Shown one piece after another: positions 25,791-33,470 of a stretch of DNA of 64,000 nucleotides. The position numbers were made by a program, and so were the translations under genes. The stretch lies in the NCBI RefSeq assembly GCF_019711515.1, contig NZ_JAIGNO010000003.1, positions 62,001-126,000 on the forward strand. The letters run 5' to 3'. The DNA comes from Qipengyuania qiaonensis. Its GTDB lineage: Bacteria > Pseudomonadota > Alphaproteobacteria > Sphingomonadales > Sphingomonadaceae. The notes beneath the pieces are model-generated. The model was not told the origin of the DNA, did not search any database, and was given only the letters and a program-made list of their open reading frames with translations. Each line of letters opens with the position of its first letter. Positions within the stretch are counted from its first letter, which is position 1.

Positions 25791-28562
25791 GTGGTTTCAT
25801 CACCCCAGTTACAGCCCGGCGAACGGATTACGCATCCAGAATTTGGTCAAGGCGTTGTCCTTGACCCTGCTCGTGACGGCTACCTCCGAGCGTTTTTCAG
25901 TGTCGGCGAGCGCCGCGTGCCGGTTACTGCAGTACGCCTTGAGCTCTCCCGAACCGAGCGCATTCTTCGGTCGGTTGAAGGAACAGAGGATAGAGCGCGC
26001 AAAGCTTGGCTTTCATATGAGGCGCACGTCTTGCCGTTGATGGAGAGTGCGTCAGCGCTGACGTCAGCTCGTATCGACCTCTTGCCGCACCAGGTGGTCC
26101 TCACCCACCGGATTGCGACGGCATCACCCCGCAGGTTTCTCATCGCTGATGAAGTTGGGTTGGGCAAAACGATTGAGACCGCGCTGGTTCTAAGAGAGCT
26201 TGCCAGTCGGGGAGAACTCAACCGTGCACTAATGGTAGTGCCGGCCGGATTGGTGAACAATTGGCATCGCGAGCTCAACGAGATCTTCAATCTCGACTTT
26301 GAGGTTTTCGGGTCTGAGGGCGACATCACCGACCGCAAGACCAACGCATTCGCCAAGCACGACCTGCTGATTGCCAGCATCGACACATTGAAGCGGCCGA
26401 ACCGGATCAAGCGCCTTCTGGAAGCTCCCCGCTGGGACCTAGTGGTCTTCGACGAAGCCCACCACCTGACGGCCTATCGAACAGGCGGCAAGGTTCGAAA
26501 GACAGAGAATTACAAATTGGCGGAGGCATTGAAAGGTCACACTCGAGACCTCCTTCTCCTGTCCGCAACGCCGCATCAGGGCAACCACTTCCAGTTTTGG
26601 ATGCTCATTCAGCTGCTCAATCCGACCCTGTTTGGCAGTCCAGAGGAGATGGTCGAGCATAGGCACCGGCTGAATACAGTGATGTACCGCCGGACCAAGG
26701 CGGACGCCTGCAAACCAGACGGTGAACCGCTGTTCGCCAGGCGCTGGGTCCACACGGAATCCTTCGTAATGCGGGAAGATGAGCGCCGCTTTTACGAGAC
26801 GTTGCGGGAATATCTGGAGGACGGATTCGACCTGGCCAAGCGCAAGGGAAGCCAGGGGCGAGCCCTGGGCTTCTTGATGGCGATCTTCCAGAAAATCGCT
26901 GCTTCGAGCTTCGCCGCCGTTCGTCGGACTCTGAAGCGACGTTTGCTGATGCTGACGCTCAAGGAAGCTCTTCTCCGGGACCGCGAGCTTGATATCGAAG
27001 GTCGCGAGCGCCTTTACGACGAGGCTCGCGAACTGATCCATCTTGAGTGGAACCTCGGCCGCGACCCGATTGGGCGCAGCGAGGTTGATCGAGTGATGGC
27101 TGACCTGAAGTACCGGCTGGCAAGAAAACTCGACGAGGACGCCTTAGAGATGGCTTCTGATCCATATGGCAGCGAGTTTGCCGCGTCACACGTCGAGGAT
27201 ATCGCCTCATCTGTCGTAGACCTTCACCTGCCGGAAGAGCGGCTGCGCATCGGCGACCTCCTCGAAACGTTCCCGCAATCACGCGAGACGAAGGTCCAAA
27301 AACTGCTGGATGGATTGGGAACGTTGTGGCGCCAGAATCCTGGTGAGAAGGTCGTCATCTTTGCGACCTACCTTGGTACCGTCGACTTGATTTCCCGTGA
27401 GATCGAGCAGGCCTATCCGGGCCAAGGTGTCGTTGTGCTTCGCGGTGGCGATCACGGCGCTAAGACAGCGGCTGAGCGACGCTTCCGTATGAAAGACGGA
27501 CCCCGTGTTCTGGTGTGCACCGCCGCCGGGCGTGAAGGGATAAATCTCCAGTTTGCCCGTATCCTGTTCAATTTCGACCTGCCTTGGAACCCAATGGAAA
27601 TGGAGCAGCGGATCGGGCGCATCCATCGCTACGGCCAAGCGCATACAGCGCAGGTCTACAATCTGGTCCTTTCCGACACCATCGAGGGGCGAATATTCCT
27701 GCTCCTGGACGATAAGCTCACAGAGATCGCAAGGACACTGGGCAAAGTCGATGATCAGGGCAATGTCGCCGAGGATCTCCGAGCTCAGATCTTGGGGCAG
27801 TTGTCCGAACGCTTGAACTACGATCGGGTCTATCAGGAGGCTCTCTCCGACCCTAGCTTACAGCGAACCACCGTCGAACTTGAGGCGGCACTATCCAATG
27901 CGCGAGAGGCTCGGGAGGTTGTGTTCGACCTTTTCCAAGATCTCGATGGTTTCAGCCTAGACGAATATCAGCCATTCTCTGACGTTTCGACCGGCATGGA
28001 GCGGATCGTCCAATTCATCGCTTCTTCACTACCCGATCGGAACCAGCGACTGGCAAACATTGATGATCAAACCTACGATTTGACGGCTGCTGATGGATCA
28101 CGAAAGCTTCGCTTTACAATTGATCGCGATGTCGCGACGAGCCAGGAAGGCTACGAATTGCTCGGTCTGGACCACCCTTTGGTTCAAGAAGAGCTAGGCC
28201 GTTGGAGAGGTCTGCCGCCAGAGCAATTGGGCCTGGCCGTTTGCAGTTACGACATTAGCCAGACTCTCCTGTCGTTTTGGATGGTTGAATGCGCAGTTGC
28301 GAATGGAGAGCGGCGGACAACTGTTCAGGCGATTGCGGTACAACCAGACGGTGCACGGCTGCCGGCTGTCGAAAGGCAGTCGGCACTTTACCTACAACTA
28401 CCCGTAACCACACCCGTTTTGACAGCTGAGGAGAGGCTTGATCTCTTTATAAATGTGGTCGAACCCACTTTGCAGCGCGAGCTAAAGCACAAGGGAATGG
28501 CGACGGGCGACGGCAGCTATTCTGCGGAGCTGATTGGATACATCGAAATCTGCCCGGCCTAG
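25791..28562 (+). CDS. SNF2-family helicase (BrxHII-like)
   Basis: A 923-residue helicase beginning at GTG 25791. An N-terminal small barrel (GERITHPEFGQGVVL) resembles the Tudor/KOW domain of RapA-type proteins. Helicase motifs follow: ADEVGLGKTIETAL (about residue 119), DEAHH (about 220), LLSATPHQG, AGREGINLQ and EQRIGRIHRYGQ (about 604). The C-terminal quarter is unassigned. The same architecture occurs as BrxHII in BREX type 3 and in helicase-methylase-ATPase loci. It is the last gene of the right arm and converges on a small leftward gene 17 bases after its stop. It probably translocates on DNA for the PglZ/methyltransferase complex. Confidence 0.88.
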   Translation: MVSSPQLQPGERITHPEFGQGVVLDPARDGYLRAFFSVGERRVPVTAVRLELSRTERILRSVEGTEDRARKAWLSYEAHVLPLMESASALTSARIDLLPHQVVLTHRIATASPRRFLIADEVGLGKTIETALVLRELASRGELNRALMVVPAGLVNNWHRELNEIFNLDFEVFGSEGDITDRKTNAFAKHDLLIASIDTLKRPNRIKRLLEAPRWDLVVFDEAHHLTAYRTGGKVRKTENYKLAEALKGHTRDLLLLSATPHQGNHFQFWMLIQLLNPTLFGSPEEMVEHRHRLNTVMYRRTKADACKPDGEPLFARRWVHTESFVMREDERRFYETLREYLEDGFDLAKRKGSQGRALGFLMAIFQKIAASSFAAVRRTLKRRLLMLTLKEALLRDRELDIEGRERLYDEARELIHLEWNLGRDPIGRSEVDRVMADLKYRLARKLDEDALEMASDPYGSEFAASHVEDIASSVVDLHLPEERLRIGDLLETFPQSRETKVQKLLDGLGTLWRQNPGEKVVIFATYLGTVDLISREIEQAYPGQGVVVLRGGDHGAKTAAERRFRMKDGPRVLVCTAAGREGINLQFARILFNFDLPWNPMEMEQRIGRIHRYGQAHTAQVYNLVLSDTIEGRIFLLLDDKLTEIARTLGKVDDQGNVAEDLRAQILGQLSERLNYDRVYQEALSDPSLQRTTVELEAALSNAREAREVVFDLFQDLDGFSLDEYQPFSDVSTGMERIVQFIASSLPDRNQRLANIDDQTYDLTAADGSRKLRFTIDRDVATSQEGYELLGLDHPLVQEELGRWRGLPPEQLGLAVCSYDISQTLLSFWMVECAVANGERRTTVQAIAVQPDGARLPAVERQSALYLQLPVTTPVLTAEERLDLFINVVEPTLQRELKHKGMATGDGSYSAELIGYIEICPA

Positions 28563-28579
28563 ACAACAAACAGCACAAT

Positions 28580-28780
28580 CTATTTGCGGCATGATTTCAA
28601 ATAATACTCCACCTTCTCGATAGTCCTTCTACGCGGCCTTCGACCTGCGCGCAGGTCAAGTACGAAGCGCGGATCGCCAACCGCCCGACGACCGAACCGT
28701 GTCGCCGACATGTGCGATTCCTTCAAATGACGCTCAATGCGATCCAGCAATTTCATGGCCTTCCTCGACTCACTCATCAC
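28580..28780 (-). CDS. Small Cro-like DNA-binding protein
   Basis: A 66-residue basic protein (start at residue 1 or 2). The pattern LLDRIERHLKESHMSATRF followed by GDPRFVLDLRAGR-P and an RTIEKVEYYL helix is a compact lambda-repressor-like fold common as a short protein in sphingomonads. It is divergent from the S24 repressor gene with 88 bases between starts, giving a Cro/CI-like switch layout. The target is not known; regulation of the transfer genes is a reasonable guess. Confidence 0.65.
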   Translation of the reverse strand: MMSESRKAMKLLDRIERHLKESHMSATRFGRRAVGDPRFVLDLRAGRRPRRRTIEKVEYYLKSCRK

Positions 28781-28868
28781 TTGTGTTCCTGTTTTGTTCT
28801 TAGTAGGAAGGTTCCATCGAGTCTAGGAGATTTCCTTCTCTCCTGAGACCGTCAGAAGGAACGACACG

Positions 28869-29504
28869 ATGGAACATGTCAGAGAGGAGCTCGATCGCCT
28901 GATCCAGCAGCGACGGCTCGGATATTCCTCGATCTCGCGGATGATCGGACGAAACTCGTCCTACATTCAGCAGTTCATCAAGCGCGGCTCGCCGCGAAAG
29001 CTGGACGATGATGACCGGCGTACGCTTGCCAGCTTCTTCGGGGTCGACGAGCAAGTGCTTGGCGGACCGCCTGCACCCATGCGTGATGGGTTGATCGAAA
29101 TACCCGTGCTCAATGTCGATGCGTCGGCAGGCTTCGGAGCGATTGCCGAAAGCGAGACTGCCCATACCCGCTTCGGTTTCGACGAACGCTGGCTTGCCAG
29201 GCTCACCAGAGCAAAGAGTGCCAGCCTTTCGATCATCCATGTCCTAGGCGACTCCATGGAGCCGACACTCAGCGATGGCGACGAAGTGCTCGTCGATGCG
29301 TCGGACCAGGGTTCGCGGCTACGTGACGGCATCTACGTCCTGCGCGCCGACGATGCGCTGGTCGTCAAGCGCGTGACGCTCAAGCCAGGTGGCCGCAAGA
29401 TCACGATTAGCAGCGATAATTCGGCCTATCCCAGCTGGGATGATGTCGACCGGTCCGAGATTCAGGTGGTCGGCCGTGTCATCTGGTTCGGACGCGCTGT
29501 CTGA
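28869..29504 (+). CDS. HTH/S24-peptidase repressor (CI-like)
   Basis: A 211-residue protein. The N-terminal HTH covers about residues 15-45 (YSSISRMIGRNSSYIQQFI). The C-terminal S24 peptidase-like domain has the serine in VLGDSMEPTLSDGDEVLVD and the lysine in DDALVVKRV, so the Ser-Lys dyad is intact. Such repressors respond to RecA filaments by self-cleavage or use the domain for dimerisation; no clear Ala-Gly cleavage site is seen in the linker. It is divergent from the Cro-like gene and sits between the defence island and the relaxase genes, where it might couple element transfer to DNA damage. Confidence 0.85.
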   Translation: MEHVREELDRLIQQRRLGYSSISRMIGRNSSYIQQFIKRGSPRKLDDDDRRTLASFFGVDEQVLGGPPAPMRDGLIEIPVLNVDASAGFGAIAESETAHTRFGFDERWLARLTRAKSASLSIIHVLGDSMEPTLSDGDEVLVDASDQGSRLRDGIYVLRADDALVVKRVTLKPGGRKITISSDNSAYPSWDDVDRSEIQVVGRVIWFGRAV

Positions 29505-29514
29505 TCCTACCGGA

Positions 29515-30423
29515 TCAGAACCCCGCAAAACGCGCGCGATGCTTGGCAACGAAGTCCGGACGGGGGTGATCCCTCGGATCGACCGGAAGCCTGATCTTCT
29601 GTCCTGAAGGCGGGAAGAGCTTCAACAGGTCGGACGGCACCTTGTTGTGCGATACGAGCAGGCAAAGGTTATCGTCGAACGTGATGAGATGTCGGTCGAA
29701 CAGCCAATGGGCCGTAGCCGAGAGTGCCACGCCGTTGGGTACGACGTCGGGTCCGCCATCGGCGACAGACCAGATATGGGCCGCCTGTGCCTCCGCTTTC
29801 CCGCCACCATTGATGATCCGCAATCCCGTTACGGCGCAGGTGCTGTCATAGGCATCGAGAACCTGATTGCGGAAACTGGCCGCCCGGATTTTCTTGTTCA
29901 CCAGGATCTGCTCGATCCGGCGTTTGCCAAAATCATCGGCCAGCAGCGCGGCGGTCGCATCGTCGATGTACCGCTCGTCGAGCTCGAGCCTGATCCGATT
30001 GTCCGGATCGAGTGTCTCGCTCAGGCCCTGATTGACGATGGCGACGAAGTCATCGCCATCGAGCGTGCGCACCGATTTGCCGCGCAGCGTCCTTCCGGCA
30101 TCGCCAGGACGGGCCATGTCGCGCAGGAAGCGTTCGGCAAAGCGTCCGTCCTTGTCGCGGTAGGAGACTGCATCATCGAAGGGTAGATAGTCTCTGACGC
30201 GCGCGTAGTAATGGGTTGGATCAGCCTCATCGGGATCGATCCGCTCAACGAAGGCGGTCGCGATGTAGGCCATCCGGCCGCCCGATACGCGGGTTTCGCG
30301 ATAAAGGATCCAGTCGTTCTCGAGCTGGCGGGCCTGAGGAAGATATTGCGAGGGGAAATGATACCGCTCGGTGATGAGGTCGTCGTAGCGCGAATTGCCG
30401 CTGATCTCGAAAACACCTTTCAC
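29515..30423 (-). CDS. HNH endonuclease (restriction-type)
   Basis: About 302 residues. The C-terminal HNH domain reads DSTCAVTGLRI, AAHIWSVADGGPD, NGVALSATAHWLFDRHLI, which contains the metal/catalytic histidines (AH, H-W-LFD-H). The N-terminal half (YDDLITERYHFP) is a family-specific domain seen in many HNH proteins of defence islands. GTG 30423 is chosen because a GGAG ribosome site lies 9 bases upstream and the protein then begins VKGVF; ATG 30456 is the longer alternative. It follows traI by 72 bases on the same strand and converges with the S24 gene. It probably acts in DNA restriction. Confidence 0.82.
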   Translation of the reverse strand: MKGVFEISGNSRYDDLITERYHFPSQYLPQARQLENDWILYRETRVSGGRMAYIATAFVERIDPDEADPTHYYARVRDYLPFDDAVSYRDKDGRFAERFLRDMARPGDAGRTLRGKSVRTLDGDDFVAIVNQGLSETLDPDNRIRLELDERYIDDATAALLADDFGKRRIEQILVNKKIRAASFRNQVLDAYDSTCAVTGLRIINGGGKAEAQAAHIWSVADGGPDVVPNGVALSATAHWLFDRHLITFDDNLCLLVSHNKVPSDLLKLFPPSGQKIRLPVDPRDHPRPDFVAKHRARFAGF

Positions 30424-30495
30424 CGGCAACGCTCCACAATTCATTCGCACAGGCACCGTGCCTGGTAACGCTGAAATCGTCCAGACTGCCGGTGA

Positions 30496-33411
30496 TCAAA
30501 TGCCGATTTCGAAAGGCTTTACCCTTTCCTTCGTGAGTTCGGGCTTGTCACTTGCAGGCGAAACGCTGCCAACATCCTTGTCTTGTGAAAGGCCCTTGGC
30601 CGCTGCCGTCTTGAGCCTTTGCGTTACTTCGAGGGCCGACGCTTTCTCGCCGCTGTTGGACTTAATAGCCCGGCCGAGTTTCTCGGCATTGTCTGCAATC
30701 AGTGTAAGGCCGTCGCGAAGCCGGGTGACCGTGACCAGGAAGGTCTGGCGATTGGCGAGATTGCGTTCGCGGCTGTCCATCACCGCGATCCCGCGATCCG
30801 ATGTAAGCCCCTGCGCCATATGTGCATTGAGGGCGTAGGCGAGGTCCAAGCGTTTGAGCATGGGGTCACCGCGGCTCAGGCGAAGCTCTTTGCCCGCTGA
30901 CGTCTCCACCAAGACGCCCTTTGCGTCGATGGCCACGATCCTCGCCTGGTCGGCATTGAAGAGCCCGCGCTTGTGGTCGTTGTCGGTCCAACGGATCTTG
31001 TCACCCTCGATGATGGACAGCGATTTGCGGTCGAAGAGCGACAGCCGACTATCGTCTGCGCCTGGACGTAGACGCGCGGGATTGAACTTGCGAAGCCGTC
31101 CTTTCCTGTCCTCAAGCACGAGCTGCTTGCGCGCATGATCGATGGTTTTGACGGTGTAGTCGCCCTTGGAGAGTTTCTGGGTGCTGTCGCGCGAGCGAAA
31201 GTTGAGGACCATGCCTGGTTGGTAAGTGCGAAGATAGCGCAGCTCCTCGTGTGTCACATTCACCCGCGAATGAACGGTCAGCCGGCCCGATCGTGGGCCG
31301 AGCTCGCCATTGGCCTTGAGTCCGCGCTGGACAGCCTCGTTGACCGCAGACCGTAAGGCTCGTCCCGACGCGTAGATCGACGTCCGATCCCGATCCGCCG
31401 GGCTGAGCGAAAGCCACTTTTCGGCAGCAACAATCGCACTGTCCCCGCGAACCTCGATGGTTGAGGGAGCAAGAGTCTGGAGCGCATCGTCGATGCGTCC
31501 CTCCTGCGCGGCGGCCTGGGCTCGCCGCAGGATGGGATCGCGGCCGCGCAAATTCACATGCATGTTGGCGCGCGCGATCCCGGCCTGCTGTACGAGGTCG
31601 AAGGGCTTGCCGGCATCGACGGCGCCTAGCTGTCGCTTGTCGCCGACGAGAACCAGACGATGGACTTCTGCAAGGTTCGCCAGCCGTACCAACTTGGCCT
31701 TGTCGTCGTTCGACACCATCGACGCCTCATCGAGCACCAGGACATGGTCTGCGAGCGCGCTCCGAGCCTCGCCAAGCAGGGAGGCATTTCCCGGCTCGTG
31801 CAAAAGCCTGCCCCATTGGACGAGAAAGCGGGCGATGGTCATCGAACGTATGCCGGTATCGCGCTCGAGCATCTGGACGAGCGTGTTTTGCACGGCGAGC
31901 CCCAGCACCTGCTTGCCTTCCTCGCGGAGCAGCTGGGCGACCGGCTTCATCACGCTGCTTTTGCCCGCCCCGGCTATGCCCTGGATCGCTACGATCCTGT
32001 CATGCGACGAAAGGACAAGGCTCGCCGCATTCTCCTGCCCTTCGTTGAGCGAAATTCCGTGGTTGATCGCGGCAACTGCCTGAACCCGTTCTGCGGCGTC
32101 CGATCGATCGAGGATGGGCAACACCGCGCCACGTCCCTGGTCGACATTCGCGAGAATGGTGCTTTCAAGGTCTAGCGCCTCGCGGCTCGCCAGCCAGCCT
32201 CTATGTTCGCCTTTGCCGGGCTCGAGAGCACCGCTTCTGACGAGTGCGTTCACACGGGTTTCGACGTGGTCCACCGTCGTCGGTAGCCCAAAATCGAGCG
32301 CCGCCTTCAGCAATCCCTCACGGGGAAAGGCTGCCTCGCGCTGCGAGAGATGACGCACCGCGGAGGCCACCGCCTGTGCGGCTGCGATGGTCGGTGCATC
32401 CTGCGTGAGGACATGGGCAGGGATCAGCGGATCAGCCGGATCGCCCTTGATTCGCTGCGCGAACTCTCTCAGCTTCGCAATCCCGCGCTGAAGGAGGCTT
32501 TGCTCTTTCGAGCCTTCGGAGGCCTTCGCCGCTGCACGCATCTGGGATGCGTCAATCAGACCACCGAGATCGAGACCGACCTCTTCGGCTCGCTGTCGCC
32601 ACGACGAAAGAAGGCCCTCGCGATCGCGCACAGGCTCTTTGCCTTTGCGTGTTTCCAGCGTTGCGACAATCCCTGCCTCAAGTCCGCTCCCGCGCCTGGC
32701 TGCGAGGACTTCTTCGCGCCGCGTTGAAAAGGCCATCACCTGCTCGCGGGCAATGCCCGCTGCTTCGAAGTTGCCATGCTTTCCAACCGGCCCGGCCTCG
32801 AAGCCCATTTTCTCGACCGCCAGACGAAAGCGCGCCATGGTCATCGAGTTGAGCAGGGTGTTAAACGACCAAAGTTTGTCGTTGCGAAGCGCGCGCCACT
32901 TCCCGTCGCTGCCTTGCGTGACGTTCGCTACGACCGCGTGAAAATGCAGGTTTGGTTCCTGGTTGCGGTTGGTGTCGTGCTGGAAGAGACCGATCGTCAG
33001 GTTATCTGTCGCGACCTTCCCGTAACCAGCCTGACTACCCATCCGGGTCTGCGCAGCGTTCTTTTCTGCCCAGCGCAAGGTCTCGATGACGGCCTCGCGA
33101 TAGGCATCGATGATCCGCTGGTCTCCGCCCACCAGCGCGAGCAGCGACCAGCTTTTCGGGAGTGAAAATGTGAGATCGGTTCCCGGCCTGTGGGCCTGGC
33201 CCGCGTTGCCGACCTGGATACCGCCGGGAAGCTCTCCCCGCAGCAAGGCATCGAATTGCTCGGCGCTGACGCGGCCCTCAAGGCCAAGTCGTTCCGCTCC
33301 CTTCCCGACCCAGGTTCCGGAACGATCGGCATCGGCGCCGGTGTAGTAATTGTCTGCCGCGAAATAGCTCGCAGCAGCCGAAGGGGAGCGCACATTGGCG
33401 ACGGAAAGCAT
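30496..33411 (-). CDS. traI: MobF-family conjugative relaxase/helicase TraI
   Basis: A 971-residue protein with a TrwC-type relaxase N-terminus: tandem tyrosines in AADNYYTG (about residues 22-24), HRPGTDLTFSLPKSWS, and the metal-binding triad in LHFHAVVAN (about 155). A RecD-type helicase follows: Walker A GIAGAGKSS (about 478), Walker B VLDEASMVSN and the C-terminal AHMAQGLTSDRG motif. TraI nicks oriT, stays bound to the 5' end and unwinds the transferred strand. It is shorter than F TraI (1756 aa) and similar to TrwC (966 aa). traD lies 59 bases upstream on the same strand. Confidence 0.93.
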   Translation of the reverse strand: MLSVANVRSPSAAASYFAADNYYTGADADRSGTWVGKGAERLGLEGRVSAEQFDALLRGELPGGIQVGNAGQAHRPGTDLTFSLPKSWSLLALVGGDQRIIDAYREAVIETLRWAEKNAAQTRMGSQAGYGKVATDNLTIGLFQHDTNRNQEPNLHFHAVVANVTQGSDGKWRALRNDKLWSFNTLLNSMTMARFRLAVEKMGFEAGPVGKHGNFEAAGIAREQVMAFSTRREEVLAARRGSGLEAGIVATLETRKGKEPVRDREGLLSSWRQRAEEVGLDLGGLIDASQMRAAAKASEGSKEQSLLQRGIAKLREFAQRIKGDPADPLIPAHVLTQDAPTIAAAQAVASAVRHLSQREAAFPREGLLKAALDFGLPTTVDHVETRVNALVRSGALEPGKGEHRGWLASREALDLESTILANVDQGRGAVLPILDRSDAAERVQAVAAINHGISLNEGQENAASLVLSSHDRIVAIQGIAGAGKSSVMKPVAQLLREEGKQVLGLAVQNTLVQMLERDTGIRSMTIARFLVQWGRLLHEPGNASLLGEARSALADHVLVLDEASMVSNDDKAKLVRLANLAEVHRLVLVGDKRQLGAVDAGKPFDLVQQAGIARANMHVNLRGRDPILRRAQAAAQEGRIDDALQTLAPSTIEVRGDSAIVAAEKWLSLSPADRDRTSIYASGRALRSAVNEAVQRGLKANGELGPRSGRLTVHSRVNVTHEELRYLRTYQPGMVLNFRSRDSTQKLSKGDYTVKTIDHARKQLVLEDRKGRLRKFNPARLRPGADDSRLSLFDRKSLSIIEGDKIRWTDNDHKRGLFNADQARIVAIDAKGVLVETSAGKELRLSRGDPMLKRLDLAYALNAHMAQGLTSDRGIAVMDSRERNLANRQTFLVTVTRLRDGLTLIADNAEKLGRAIKSNSGEKASALEVTQRLKTAAAKGLSQDKDVGSVSPASDKPELTKERVKPFEIGI

Positions 33412-33470
33412 CCAGTTTGGTCCTCGTCACGGCTCCCCTCGCGGCCGAGTAATCCCTCCCCATTTGCCTT

